A stretch of DNA of 64,000 nt from Pseudomonas nunensis. Lineage in GTDB: Bacteria; Pseudomonadota; Gammaproteobacteria; Pseudomonadales; Pseudomonadaceae. The notes below the pieces were generated by a model. That model worked only from the letters and a program-made list of their open reading frames with translations. It was not told where the DNA came from and made no database searches. The DNA is taken from positions 4,342,501-4,406,500 of the forward strand of contig NZ_CP101125.1 in NCBI RefSeq assembly GCF_024296925.1, read 5' to 3'. Below are positions 1 to 8,253 of this stretch, piece after piece. Positions within the stretch are counted from its first letter, which is position 1; every line of letters starts with the position of its first letter. Both the position numbers and the translations under genes were made by a program.

Positions 1-449
1 ACGTGCCAAACCTGCTCAACAGCATGTTGCAGCTGAAGGGCCACCGCTCGCTGGAAACCACCGCGCGCCTGCTGCTCAACACCACCATCGGCGTTGCCGG
101 CCTGTGGGACCCGGCCACCGCCATGGGCCTGCCGCGCCAGAGCGAAGACTTCGGTCAGACCCTGGGTTTCTACGGCGTACCGAGCGGTGCCTACTTCGTG
201 CTGCCAATCCTCGGCCCGTCCAACCTGCGTGATACCGCAGGCCTGGTGGTCGATTACACCGGCGAGGCGGCGGTCAACTTCCTGAACGTCTCCGAAGTCA
301 GCTCCAACCACCCGGAAATCTGGGTCCTGCGCGGCGTCGACAAGCGCTACCAGACCAGCTTCCGCTACGGTCAGCTGAACTCGCCGTTCGAGTATGAAAA
401 GGTGCGTTACGTGTACACCGAGTCGCGCAAGTTGCAGATCGCCGAGTGA
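1..449 (+). CDS. mlaA: MlaA (VacJ) family phospholipid-transport lipoprotein, 5' end missing
   Basis: The reading frame enters from the left edge, so only the C-terminal 148 or so residues are present and the lipobox is outside the window. The visible part has the features of MlaA/VacJ: a DPATAMGLPR stretch, the EDFGQTLGFYGVPSG segment and PILGPSNLRDT. MlaA is the outer-membrane component of the Mla system, which moves misplaced phospholipids from the outer leaflet back toward the inner membrane with MlaC and MlaFEDB. The gene stops at 447-449. The next gene is on the opposite strand, so the two converge. The family call is firm; the symbol is used by homology. Confidence 0.88.
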   Translation, partial: VPNLLNSMLQLKGHRSLETTARLLLNTTIGVAGLWDPATAMGLPRQSEDFGQTLGFYGVPSGAYFVLPILGPSNLRDTAGLVVDYTGEAAVNFLNVSEVSSNHPEIWVLRGVDKRYQTSFRYGQLNSPFEYEKVRYVYTESRKLQIAE

Positions 450-499
450 CAACCCGTGCCGCCGCCGAGTGCATTTGATGCCTCGGCGGCGGCAACTTT

Positions 500-1108
500 T
501 CAGGCATCGACTACCAGCACCTGACCGGTGATGAAACCGTCTACCGATCGCTCGAACGCCTTGCCAACCAGACTGCCCGGTACTGGCTGGAAACCCGGCA
601 TCATCTCGCCATAAACATCCCACGCCTCGGTCAGCACGGTCGGATTGACCACGTTGATGCGGATGCCTCTCGGCAATTCATTGGCAACGCATTTGACGAA
701 GGTATCAATCGCACCGCTGGTGGTGGCGTCTGCAATGGCCCAAGGGATAGGTTTCAAGTTCAGGATCCCGGAGATCAAGGTGAATGATCCGCCGTCAGCA
801 ATGTACTCAGCGCCTATTTTGACCAGATTGATCTGGCCGATCAGTTTGCTGCCAATGGTGGTGTCCCACTGCTCTGCGGTCATGTCCATAAACGGCGCGT
901 ACTCACAAACACCTACTGTATTAACGACTGCATCAAACTTGCCAATCGTTTTGAATAGCTGAACGATGGACGCCGGATCAGTGATATCGACTTTATAATC
1001 ACACCCTCCCCCAGAGCGACTTGCGGTAATTACGCGATGTTTGCTCATGCCCGATATTGCCGCCCGGCCCATTTTCCCCTGTGCACCAATCACAATTACA
1101 GTCTTCAT
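500..1108 (-). CDS. Short SDR-fold protein lacking the catalytic Tyr-Lys motif
   Basis: This is a 202-residue Rossmann protein. A glycine-rich nucleotide loop (GAQGKMG, residues 8-14) lies at the N terminus, an NTVG motif stands where classical SDRs have NNAG, and the active-site Ser region reads LISGIL. Where YxxxK should follow, the sequence reads ADATTSGAIDTFVK, so the tyrosine is missing. A small family of about 200-residue short-chain dehydrogenase-like proteins shows the same loss, so this looks like a family trait and not a mutation. Substrate unknown. It is divergent from the LysR gene at 1214, which probably controls it. Local GC is low (23 of 60 bases at 901-960), which suggests that the pair was acquired. 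Confidence 0.75.
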   Translation of the reverse strand: MKTVIVIGAQGKMGRAAISGMSKHRVITASRSGGGCDYKVDITDPASIVQLFKTIGKFDAVVNTVGVCEYAPFMDMTAEQWDTTIGSKLIGQINLVKIGAEYIADGGSFTLISGILNLKPIPWAIADATTSGAIDTFVKCVANELPRGIRINVVNPTVLTEAWDVYGEMMPGFQPVPGSLVGKAFERSVDGFITGQVLVVDA

Positions 1109-1191
1109 AAATCACTCATCATTAGAAAAAGTATTTTGTTGAAACCGCTGGCAGTCTAAAAAACCGGCGATACAATAAAAAACAATCTTTC

Positions 1192-1208
1192 CTTGTAAGT
1201 GATACAAG
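1192..1208. promoter_or_regulatory. Probable LysR box between SDR and LysR genes
   Basis: The sequence is CTTGTA, five bases, then TACAAG: a perfect 6-base inverted repeat containing the T-N11-A core of LysR-type operators. It lies in the 105-base divergent gap. It also overlaps the upstream GTG (1199) that could start the LysR gene, which supports the ATG at 1214 as the real start. Binding is inferred. Confidence 0.5.
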
Positions 1209-1213
1209 CAATC

Positions 1214-2095
1214 ATGGTAGACCGCATCGAAATCAAGCATATGCGCGTGTTTATGCACTTGATGAAAGAAAAAAACGCGTCGCGGGTGGGCCTGCAAATC
1301 GGCCTGTCTCAGCAGGCAATCAGCGAATACCTGAAAAAACTCCGTGAAGAATTCAACGACGTCCTGTTCGTCAGAAACAGTAATGGCCTCACGCCAACTG
1401 ACTTTGCGTTCGAACTGGCGATCAAGTTTGAGCGAGTACTGGCCGAAGTCGACAAGCTGAACGACGATACGCCTTATGACCTCAAGAGTTTGAAACGCGA
1501 ATACACGATCATCGCCAATGAACATGCGCAACAAGCGATCATTCCGGTATTGGTGTCGAAAGTCATAGCCAGTGCACCCAACATAAGTTTCAAGATTCTT
1601 GATTTTTACCCAGAACAATACAAAGACATGTTGTTGTCGGGGGAAGCGGATCTTTTAATTGGATTCAAGGCGTTTATTGATCAAGGGCTCAATCAGATCG
1701 AGTTGAAAAAAGATCACTACGCCTGCGCGGTGGGCAATCGTTCCGACTTGATCAACCAGATTCACAGCCTGAAAGACCTCGAAAAATTCCCGCATGTCTC
1801 GGTCAGCAACCGGAAGGACCAGCTCAACGACACGGTGGACAGCTTTCTCAAAAAGCACGACATCTCAAGAAAGGTCATCGCGATATTGCCTTGCTACACC
1901 TCTTTGCAGCGTTTCCTGGACGCCAACGACGTTATTACGTTCCTGCCCTCGGCGCTGGCCCCGGGGGCCAATCTCAAGCTACTCGATCTTGATGACCAAC
2001 CCGAGAGCTTCGACATTGTTGCCGCGTGGCATGGCAGATCGTCACACAATCAGTTTCACAAGTGGATGATTGAAATGCTGTTGGGTTTGAATTGA
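1214..2095 (+). CDS. LysR-type transcriptional regulator
   Basis: The protein has an N-terminal winged helix-turn-helix (about residues 5-65, with QIGLSQQAISEYLKKLRE as recognition region) and a C-terminal substrate-binding domain, for 293 residues from the ATG at 1214. A GTG at 1199 would add five residues, but it falls inside the palindrome at 1192-1208 and has no good ribosome site. The gene is divergent from the SDR-like gene, the usual layout for a LysR regulator and its target. Base composition is unusual for this genome: only 25 of 60 bases at 1621-1680 are G or C. Inducer unknown. Confidence 0.85.
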   Translation: MVDRIEIKHMRVFMHLMKEKNASRVGLQIGLSQQAISEYLKKLREEFNDVLFVRNSNGLTPTDFAFELAIKFERVLAEVDKLNDDTPYDLKSLKREYTIIANEHAQQAIIPVLVSKVIASAPNISFKILDFYPEQYKDMLLSGEADLLIGFKAFIDQGLNQIELKKDHYACAVGNRSDLINQIHSLKDLEKFPHVSVSNRKDQLNDTVDSFLKKHDISRKVIAILPCYTSLQRFLDANDVITFLPSALAPGANLKLLDLDDQPESFDIVAAWHGRSSHNQFHKWMIEMLLGLN

Positions 2096-2123
2096 GACAA
2101 CCAGTTTTCAGAACACCACTAAT

Positions 2124-2222
2124 CCAATGTGGGAGCGGGCTTGCTCGCGAAAGCGGGGTCACATTCAACAGAGATGTTGACTGAAACACCGCTTTCGCGA
2201 GCAAGCCCGCTCCCACATTGGG
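2124..2222. repeat. REP doublet (REPIN), family A
   Basis: Two inverted arms, each with the core GGGAGCGGGCTTGCTCGCGA, are separated by about 40 bases. The element lies between convergent genes (LysR and the YedI-like gene), where it could also act as a bidirectional terminator. Confidence 0.9.
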
Positions 2223-2251
2223 TTGTGGTTATCTCTGGAGATAACCAGGTT

Positions 2252-3166
2252 TCAGCCTTTCACCGATTTCCAGATTTTGCTCACCAGCATCACACCGGCC
2301 AACACAATGGCACCCGCCACAATCCCAGCCACCGCATTCAACAACGTCGGCACGATGAACCCGGCCCCGCCGGCACTCGCGCTAACGCCTTCAATCCAGT
2401 GATGCACCACCGGCACGCCATGGGTCAGGATTCCGCCACCGACCAGAAACATCGCCGCGGTACCAATCACCGACAGGCTTTTCATCATGTACGGTGCTGC
2501 ACGCAGGATCGCCCCGCCGATACTTTTGGCCATCTGCCCTGGCTTCTGGGTCAGCCACAGGCCGAGGTCGTCGAGCTTGACGATGCCTGCCACCAGGCCA
2601 TAGACGCCGATGGTCATGACGATGGCGATGCCCGACAGCACGATCACTTGCTGGGTCAGCGAGGCGTCGGCCACGGTGCCGAGGGTGATGGCGATGATTT
2701 CCGCCGAAAGAATGAAGTCAGTGCGAATCGCGCCTTTGATTTTGTCCTGTTCGAAGGCCACCAGATCGGTCGCCGGGTCAGCCACGGCCTCGACCAGTTG
2801 CGCGTGTTCGGCGTCGTCTTCAGCCTTGCTGTGCAGGAATTTGTGCGCCAGTTTCTCGAAACCTTCGAAACACAGGTAGGCACCACCGATCATCAACAAC
2901 GGCGTGACCAGCCACGGAATGAACGCACTGATGGCCAATGCCGACGGCACCAGGATCAGTTTGTTGCGAAACGAACCCTTGGCCACGGCCCAGACCACCG
3001 GGATTTCCCGTTCGGCGCGTACACCACTGACTTGCTGGGCGTTGAGCGCCAGGTCATCACCGAGCACGCCGGCGGTTTTCTTGGCGGCCATTTTGGTCAT
3101 CAACGCGACGTCGTCGAGGACGGCGGCAATGTCGTCGATCAGAACCAGCAAACTGCTTCCTGCCAT
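2252..3166 (-). CDS. DUF808/YedI family inner-membrane protein
   Basis: This 304-residue hydrophobic protein has the DUF808 pattern: an N-terminal [16 protein letters not shown] stretch, [20 protein letters not shown], then several membrane helices (around residues 75-100, 150-200 and 225-300). E. coli YedI belongs to this family. Its function is not established. Start ATG at 3164-3166. It is divergent from a RutR-like TetR gene across 135 bases, so it may be that regulator's target, although nothing in the sequence proves this. It ends just after REPIN 2124-2222 on its 3' side. Confidence 0.85.
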   Translation of the reverse strand: MAGSSLLVLIDDIAAVLDDVALMTKMAAKKTAGVLGDDLALNAQQVSGVRAEREIPVVWAVAKGSFRNKLILVPSALAISAFIPWLVTPLLMIGGAYLCFEGFEKLAHKFLHSKAEDDAEHAQLVEAVADPATDLVAFEQDKIKGAIRTDFILSAEIIAITLGTVADASLTQQVIVLSGIAIVMTIGVYGLVAGIVKLDDLGLWLTQKPGQMAKSIGGAILRAAPYMMKSLSVIGTAAMFLVGGGILTHGVPVVHHWIEGVSASAGGAGFIVPTLLNAVAGIVAGAIVLAGVMLVSKIWKSVKG

Positions 3167-3301
3167 GAATCAGGTTTCCTTCGAATAGTGAATGCCGCGC
3201 AGCATAGCGCGAGCCGATGCGCTGCGGGGCATTCTTGAGCGCCGCGCGAGGCCGGTGCTACCATGCGCAACCGCCAGAACAGGCAAGGAACCACCTGGTT
3301 T

Positions 3302-3907
3302 ATGAGCACTATCCGCGAGCGCAACAAAGAACTGATCCTGCGTGCCGCCAGTGAAGAATTTGCCGACAAGGGCTTCGCTGCGACCAAAACCAGTGATATC
3401 GCGGCCAAGGCGGGACTGCCCAAGCCCAACGTCTACTACTATTTCAAATCCAAGGAAAACCTCTACCGCGAGGTCCTGGAAAGCATCATCGAGCCGATCC
3501 TGCAGGCCTCGACGCCGTTCAACGCCGACGGCGTGCCCAGCGAAGTGCTGAGCGGCTACATCCGCTCCAAGATCCGCATCTCCCGCGACCTGCCCTTCGC
3601 CTCCAAGGTGTTCGCCAGCGAAATCATGCACGGCGCCCCACACCTGAGCGCCGACCTGGTGGAGCGCCTCAACGGCCAAGCCAAACACAACATCGACTGC
3701 ATCCAGACCTGGATCGACCGCGACCAAATCGCCCCCATCGACCCCAACCACCTGATGTTCAGCATCTGGGCCGCAACCCAGACCTACGCCGACTTCGACT
3801 GGCAGATCTCGGCGGTGACGGGGAAGGCGAAGCTGGATGAAGCGGATTATGAGGCGGCGGCGCAGACGATAATTCGGTTGGTGTTGAAGGGGTGTGAGCC
3901 GGATTGA
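3302..3907 (+). CDS. TetR-family regulator, RutR-like
   Basis: The 201-residue protein has an N-terminal TetR helix-turn-helix (TSDIAAKAGLPKPNVYYYF, about residues 30-48) and a C-terminal domain that resembles RutR. Shared stretches are SRDLPFASKVFASEIMHGAP and IDPNHLMFSIWAATQTYADF. RutR in E. coli responds to uracil and controls pyrimidine use; the ligand here is unknown, and no pyrimidine genes are nearby. The ATG at 3302 was chosen because AAGGAA (3285-3290) precedes it by 11 bases; an in-frame ATG at 3263 has no such site. Confidence 0.85.
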   Translation: MSTIRERNKELILRAASEEFADKGFAATKTSDIAAKAGLPKPNVYYYFKSKENLYREVLESIIEPILQASTPFNADGVPSEVLSGYIRSKIRISRDLPFASKVFASEIMHGAPHLSADLVERLNGQAKHNIDCIQTWIDRDQIAPIDPNHLMFSIWAATQTYADFDWQISAVTGKAKLDEADYEAAAQTIIRLVLKGCEPD

Positions 3908-3922
3908 TGGACCGAGCACACC

Positions 3923-4001
3923 CATTCGCGAGCAGGCTCGCTCCCACACTCGATCTTCGGTGTTCAATAATCCCCTGTGGGAGCGAGCCTGCTCGCGAAT
4001 G
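3923..4001. repeat. REP doublet, family A, AGGCTCGC subtype
   Basis: The arms read CATTCGCGAGCAGGCTCGCT and its complement, around a loop of about 25 bases. The AGGCTCGC/GAGCCTGC variant differs from the GGGCTTGC version found in most other elements here. It sits directly 3' of the RAYT transposase gene. Confidence 0.9.
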
Positions 4002-4020
4002 AAGGCAACCCGGTTTCAGT

Positions 4021-4479
4021 TCAAACCCAAATCGCATCCCACAGCGGATAGTCACCATACTTGACAACCAGCCCTGCCCTCACTGGGTTGGTGACAACAT
4101 ATCGAGCAATATTCACCAAATTTTCCTCACGGCGCAGTGCTCGATCATGAAAGCCTCTCTGCCATAGACCAGTCTTGCGACCGGTGGCCAGTTTCACCGC
4201 TTTGGTACTCAGAGATTTGGTCCTTTGCATCAGCTCGCTCAGTGAGCCCCGCTGCAACTCAATCAGCCAATGAATATGATCAGGCATAACAACCCAGGCC
4301 AATGAGTTGGCACAACCTTGGTTCTGAGCAGCTCGGAATTGTTCGACCACTAGTCGGCCCAAGAAAAAGTCTTTGAAGACTGGCTCTCTGCCGAAAGTGT
4401 TGGTGGTTAAAAGATAAATTCGGTTCTGTTCGGCATAGCGCCCAATGCGCAGGCGATGTGAAGCAGCTAGATCCGGCAT
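4021..4479 (-). CDS. REP-associated tyrosine transposase (RAYT)
   Basis: This 152-residue Y1/HUH single-strand transposase has all the key residues: HIH at 68-70 (in VVMPDHIHWL), a LWQRGFHDRALR segment at about 105-116, and the presumed nucleophile Tyr127 in ARYVVTNPVRAGLV. RAYTs are single-copy, vertically maintained relatives of IS200/IS605 transposases thought to spread REP doublets. The gene lies between REP elements at 3923-4001 and 4577-4650, the usual arrangement. GC is lower than in neighbours (29 of 60 at 4081-4140). No sign of truncation, so it may be active. Confidence 0.93.
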   Translation of the reverse strand: MPDLAASHRLRIGRYAEQNRIYLLTTNTFGREPVFKDFFLGRLVVEQFRAAQNQGCANSLAWVVMPDHIHWLIELQRGSLSELMQRTKSLSTKAVKLATGRKTGLWQRGFHDRALRREENLVNIARYVVTNPVRAGLVVKYGDYPLWDAIWV

Positions 4480-4576
4480 TCCTTTGCCCTTTCATGATTA
4501 AGTCATGAAGAAGGCTAGACCTGTAAATGCCAAAGGGTGGGGCAGACTTTTAGCAGGATGTGTCTAGGAAATTGCC

Positions 4577-4650
4577 TTCGCGAGCAGGCTCGCTCCCACA
4601 GGGAATTTTTGAACAATGAAGATCCAATGTGGGAGCGAGCTTGCTCGCGA
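4577..4650. repeat. REP doublet, family A, on the 5' side of the RAYT gene
   Basis: The left arm has GCGAGCAGGCTCGCTCCCAC. The right arm reads GTGGGAGCGAGCTTGCTCGC, a hybrid of the two family A subtypes. The loop is short. Together with 3923-4001 it brackets the transposase gene. Confidence 0.88.
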
Positions 4651-4674
4651 TGGCGGCGGTTCAGTCACCACAAA

Positions 4675-5115
4675 TCAAGCAGTAACCCCCGCATCCGCCC
4701 GCAACCCCTGCGCTTCAATCGCGCTGATCGCACATTGCTCATCCACATCGGACAGATCCCCGCTAATTCCCACCGCTCCCAGCACATTCCCATCCTGATC
4801 CCGGATCAACACACCACCCGGTGCCGGCACCACGCTGCCCTGCCCCAGGCTGTTCAGCGCTGCAATAAACGCCGGCCGTTGCTGAGCGTCCAGCGCCAGC
4901 AAGCGGGAGCCTTTGCCTAGCGCAATGGCGCCCCAGGCTTTGCCGATGGCGATTTGCGGGCGTAGCAGGCTGGCGCCGTCTTCGCGCTGCAAAGAGATCA
5001 AGTGGCCGCCGGCATCGAGTACCGCGATGGTCAGTGGTGCTGCGGATATCGCACGCGCTGCGGCGATGGCCTGGGTGGTCAGGCTGACTGCGTCTTTCAA
5101 GGTTAAAGCGCTCAT
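4675..5115 (-). CDS. GlcG/HbpS family protein (DUF336)
   Basis: The 146-residue protein has the conserved core of the GlcG/HbpS family: APLTIAVLDAGGHLISLQREDGA near residues 26-48 and VPAPGGVLIRDQDGNVLGAVGISG at about 95-118. Family members bind heme or small molecules, and in E. coli glcG lies in the glycolate operon. The position here, divergent from gcl, links it to glycolate/glyoxylate metabolism. A TTGTATACAA palindrome lies 92 bases before its start and another just before gcl, so the two units are probably controlled together. The biochemical role is not established. Confidence 0.82.
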   Translation of the reverse strand: MSALTLKDAVSLTTQAIAAARAISAAPLTIAVLDAGGHLISLQREDGASLLRPQIAIGKAWGAIALGKGSRLLALDAQQRPAFIAALNSLGQGSVVPAPGGVLIRDQDGNVLGAVGISGDLSDVDEQCAISAIEAQGLRADAGVTA

Positions 5116-5207
5116 GGTGCCGTCCTCATTTTGTTATTGGAAAACGGTGGGACTGCGGTTTTGTGCCGCAGTCCGATGCAACAAATAGAACACAATAGAT
5201 TATTTAT

Positions 5208-5217
5208 TTGTATACAA
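5208..5217. promoter_or_regulatory. Candidate operator TTGTATACAA, distal copy
   Basis: A perfect 10-base palindrome in the divergent region between the GlcG-like gene and gcl. The TNGT...ACNA form matches operators of FadR-type GntR regulators. An identical copy lies at 5346-5355. Confidence 0.55.
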
Positions 5218-5345
5218 TAATTCTCGAAAAGCGCCACATGCGACGAAAAGCCACAGCAGAACAGGCTTCCGACGAATGAAACAGTCGCTTGAGAAAATGG
5301 ATTGACCTGCGCCGTCCGCCGTGAATAAACTCTGCGCAAAGCCAC

Positions 5346-5355
5346 TTGTATACAA
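5346..5355. promoter_or_regulatory. Candidate operator TTGTATACAA, copy next to gcl
   Basis: This is identical to 5208-5217 and lies 27 bases before the gcl start, where a bound repressor would block transcription or the early transcript. Two identical sites 138 bases apart (start to start) could allow looping. Confidence 0.6.
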
Positions 5356-5382
5356 TTACAAAACGTAAGAGGCACCAAAACC

Positions 5383-7158
5383 ATGAGCAAAATGAGAGCA
5401 ATCGAAGCCGCCGTTCTGGTGATGCGCCGTGAAGGGGTTGATACCGCTTTTGGCATCCCGGGCGCCGCGATCAACCCGCTGTACTCCGCCCTGCAGAAGG
5501 TCGGTGGCATCGATCACGTGCTCGCTCGCCACGTTGAAGGCGCTTCGCACATGGCCGAGGGCTACACCCGCACCAAGGCCGGCAACATCGGCGTGTGCAT
5601 CGGTACTTCCGGCCCGGCCGGCACCGACATGGTCACCGGCCTGTACAGCGCCTCGGCCGATTCGATCCCGATCCTGTGCATCACCGGCCAGGCACCACGG
5701 GCGCGCATGCATAAAGAAGACTTCCAGGCCGTCGACATCACCGCCATCGTCAAGCCAGTGACCAAGTGGTCCACCACGGTCATGGAACCGGGCCAAGTGC
5801 CGTACGCGTTCCAGAAAGCTTTCTACGAAATGCGCTCCGGCCGTCCAGGTCCAGTGTTGATCGACCTGCCGTTCGACGTGCAGATGGCCGAAATCGAATT
5901 CGACATCGATGCCTACGAACCACTGCCGCTGGCCAAGCCCACCGCTAACCGCGTGCAAATCGAGAAGGCCCTGGCCATGCTCGACCAGGCCGAGCGTCCA
6001 TTGCTGGTAGCCGGTGGTGGCATCATCAACGCCGACGCCAGCGAATTGCTGGTGGAGTTCGCCGAGCTGACCGGCATCCCGGTCGTCCCGACCCTGATGG
6101 GCTGGGGCACGATTCCGGACGATCACCCATTGATGGTCGGCATGGTTGGCCTGCAAACCTCGCACCGCTACGGCAACGCGACCATGCTGAAATCGGACAT
6201 GGTGCTGGGCGTCGGTAACCGTTGGGCCAACCGTCACACCGGCTCGATCGACGTCTACACCGAAGGCCGCAAGTTCATTCACGTTGACATCGAACCGACC
6301 CAGATCGGCCGCGTGTTCACCCCGGACCTGGGCATCGTGTCCGACGCCGCTGCCGCGCTGACCGTGTTCATCGAAGTCGCTCGCGAATGGCAAGCCGCTG
6401 GCAAGCTGAAAAACCGCAGCGCCTGGTTGCAAGACTGCCAGCAGCGCAAGGCCAGCCTGCACCGCAAGACACACTTCGACAACGTGCCGGTCAAGCCGCA
6501 GCGTGTGTACGAAGAGATGAACCAAGTGTTCGGCAAAGACACGTGCTACGTCAGCACCATTGGCCTGTCGCAGATTGCCGGCGCGCAGTTCCTGCACGTC
6601 TACAAACCGCGTCACTGGATCAACTGCGGCCAGGCCGGCCCGTTGGGTTGGACCATTCCGGCGGCGCTGGGCGTGGTCAAGGCTGATCCGACCCGCAAGG
6701 TCGTGGCTCTGTCGGGCGACTATGACTTCCAGTTCATGATCGAAGAATTGGCGGTGGGCGCGCAGTTCAAGCTGCCGTACATCCACGTTGTGGTAAACAA
6801 TTCGTACCTGGGGCTGATCCGTCAGGCCCAGCGCGGTTTCGACATGGACTACTGCGTGCAGTTGTCCTTCGATAACCTGAACGCTCCGGAACTCAACGGT
6901 TACGGTGTCGATCACGTCGCCGTCGCCGAAGGCCTCGGTTGCAAGGCGCTGCGTGTGTTCGAACCGGGTCAGATCCAGCCTGCCCTGCGCAAGGCCCAGG
7001 AGCTGATCGAAGAGTTCAAGGTGCCGGTGATCGTCGAGATTATCCTGGAGCGCGTGACCAACATTTCCATGGGCACCGAGATCAACGCCGTCAACGAATT
7101 CGAAGACCTGGCGCTGGTCGGCAACGATGCGCCAACGGCGATTTCGTTGCTCGATTAA
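5383..7158 (+). CDS. gcl: Glyoxylate carboligase (tartronate-semialdehyde synthase)
   Basis: This ThDP enzyme joins two glyoxylate molecules to tartronate semialdehyde and CO2. The 591-residue length matches the E. coli enzyme. The usual catalytic Glu of ThDP enzymes is replaced by Val51 ([13 protein letters not shown]), the hallmark of Gcl. The ThDP/Mg site runs from [12 protein letters not shown] to VVNNSYLG (about residues 445-475), and the central FAD-type domain is present. AAGAGG (5367-5372) sits 10 bases before the ATG. It is the first gene of gcl-hyi-glxR-ttuD-pykF, and in P. putida this cluster is needed to grow on glyoxylate derived from glycolate or ethylene glycol, where it is held off by the repressor GclR. 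Confidence 0.97.
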   Translation: MSKMRAIEAAVLVMRREGVDTAFGIPGAAINPLYSALQKVGGIDHVLARHVEGASHMAEGYTRTKAGNIGVCIGTSGPAGTDMVTGLYSASADSIPILCITGQAPRARMHKEDFQAVDITAIVKPVTKWSTTVMEPGQVPYAFQKAFYEMRSGRPGPVLIDLPFDVQMAEIEFDIDAYEPLPLAKPTANRVQIEKALAMLDQAERPLLVAGGGIINADASELLVEFAELTGIPVVPTLMGWGTIPDDHPLMVGMVGLQTSHRYGNATMLKSDMVLGVGNRWANRHTGSIDVYTEGRKFIHVDIEPTQIGRVFTPDLGIVSDAAAALTVFIEVAREWQAAGKLKNRSAWLQDCQQRKASLHRKTHFDNVPVKPQRVYEEMNQVFGKDTCYVSTIGLSQIAGAQFLHVYKPRHWINCGQAGPLGWTIPAALGVVKADPTRKVVALSGDYDFQFMIEELAVGAQFKLPYIHVVVNNSYLGLIRQAQRGFDMDYCVQLSFDNLNAPELNGYGVDHVAVAEGLGCKALRVFEPGQIQPALRKAQELIEEFKVPVIVEIILERVTNISMGTEINAVNEFEDLALVGNDAPTAISLLD

Positions 7159-7170
7159 GTTGAACTGATA

Positions 7171-7291
7171 CCTGTAGCAGCTGCCGAGGCACGAGGCTGC
7201 GTTGCGTGTCCGCAGGACCGCCATCGAAGGGCTGCCATCGGGGGCCGCTTCGCAGCCCAACGCAGCCTCGTGCCTCGGCAGCTGCTACAGG
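7171..7291. repeat. Long inverted repeat, family D, between gcl and hyi
   Basis: The perfect arms of about 31 bases begin CCTGTAGCAGCTGCCGAGGC and end with its complement, around a loop of about 59 bases that itself holds GC-rich repeats. It lies inside the operon and could pause decay or transcription of the mRNA. Confidence 0.88.
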
Positions 7292-7315
7292 TCCTATATT
7301 TTACGGGAGACCACC

Positions 7316-8098
7316 ATGCCGCGTTTCGCAGCCAACCTGTCCATGCTGTTCACCGAACAGGATTTTCTTGCCCGTTTTGAAGCGGCCGCCAAGGCCGGTT
7401 TCAGTGGTGTCGAATACCTGTTCCCTTACGACTTCAGCTCCGCCGAGATCAAGGCCAAGCTCGACGCCAACGGTCTGACCCAGGTGCTGTTCAACCTGCC
7501 GGCCGGTGACTGGGCCAAGGGCGAACGCGGTATCGCGTGCCTGCCGGATCGGGTCGAAGAGTTCCGCGCTGGGGTCGATCTGGCCATCGCTTACGCCAAG
7601 GTGCTGGGCAATACCCAGATCAACTGCCTGGCCGGTATCCGTCCACAAAACGTCGATGACGCCACCGTGGAAAAAACCTTCGTCAGCAACCTCAAGTACG
7701 CCGCCGACAAGCTGCAAGCGGCGGGCATCAAACTGGTGATGGAAGCGATCAACACCCGCGACATCCCGGGTTTCTACCTGAACAACACGGCGCAAGCCCT
7801 GTCGATTCGCGAACAGGTCGGCAGCGCCAACCTGTTCCTGCAATACGACATCTATCACATGCAAATCATGGAAGGCGACCTGGCCCGCACCCTGCAATCG
7901 CACCTGGGCGAGATCAACCATGTGCAGTTGGCGGACAACCCTGGCCGCAACGAACCGGGCACCGGTGAAATCAACTACCGCTTCCTGTTCGAACACCTCG
8001 ATCGCATTGGTTATCAGGGTTGGGTCGGTTGCGAATACAAGCCGCTGACCACCACAGAAGCGGGCCTCGGCTGGCTGAAAACCCATAACGCGATCTGA
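7316..8098 (+). CDS. hyi: Hydroxypyruvate isomerase
   Basis: A 260-residue TIM-barrel protein of the xylose-isomerase-like fold that interconverts hydroxypyruvate and tartronate semialdehyde. Family stretches include PRFAANLSMLFTE at the start, LFNLPAGDWAKGERGIAC, and the metal-site regions MEAINTRDIPGF and QYDIYHMQIMEGDL. The ATG at 7316, after GGGAG, is the start. An open frame continues upstream to 7202, but only because it crosses the repeat at 7171-7291. It is the second cistron of the gcl operon. Confidence 0.95.
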   Translation: MPRFAANLSMLFTEQDFLARFEAAAKAGFSGVEYLFPYDFSSAEIKAKLDANGLTQVLFNLPAGDWAKGERGIACLPDRVEEFRAGVDLAIAYAKVLGNTQINCLAGIRPQNVDDATVEKTFVSNLKYAADKLQAAGIKLVMEAINTRDIPGFYLNNTAQALSIREQVGSANLFLQYDIYHMQIMEGDLARTLQSHLGEINHVQLADNPGRNEPGTGEINYRFLFEHLDRIGYQGWVGCEYKPLTTTEAGLGWLKTHNAI

Positions 8099-8107
8099 CA
8101 TAGATCC

Positions 8108-8199
8108 CTGTGGGAGCGGGCTTGCTCGCGAATGCGGTGGTTCAGTCAACACGGATATTGAATGTTCCACCGCATTCGCGAGCAAGCCCGCTCCCACCC
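8108..8199. repeat. REPIN, family A, between hyi and glxR
   Basis: The arms with GGGAGCGGGCTTGCTCGCGA extend into GCGGTGG/CCACCGC, giving a stem of over 30 bases. It is inside the operon. Confidence 0.9.
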
Positions 8200-8253
8200 A
8201 GAGCAGCACTCCCCTATTTGCTTGAAGCAGCATAAAAACAAGAGGATTTTCTC

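Noticed and set aside
2124..2222. REP doublets as CRISPR repeats or insertion sequence ends
   Set aside because: They are single, widely spaced inverted pairs without spacers, cas genes or target-site duplications.
2129..3238. Plus-strand frame of 369 codons over the YedI-like gene
   Set aside because: Starts inside a REP element and runs opposite a clear membrane protein gene; composition is His/Gln/Arg-rich as in shadows.
5356..7260. Very long minus-strand open frame opposite gcl (634 codons)
   Set aside because: It is a shadow of the high-GC third-position pattern of gcl, has no family features, and gcl on the other strand is certain.
7202..7315. 38-codon N-terminal extension of hyi
   Set aside because: It reads through the inverted repeat at 7171-7291; the ATG at 7316 has a ribosome site and matches the family start.
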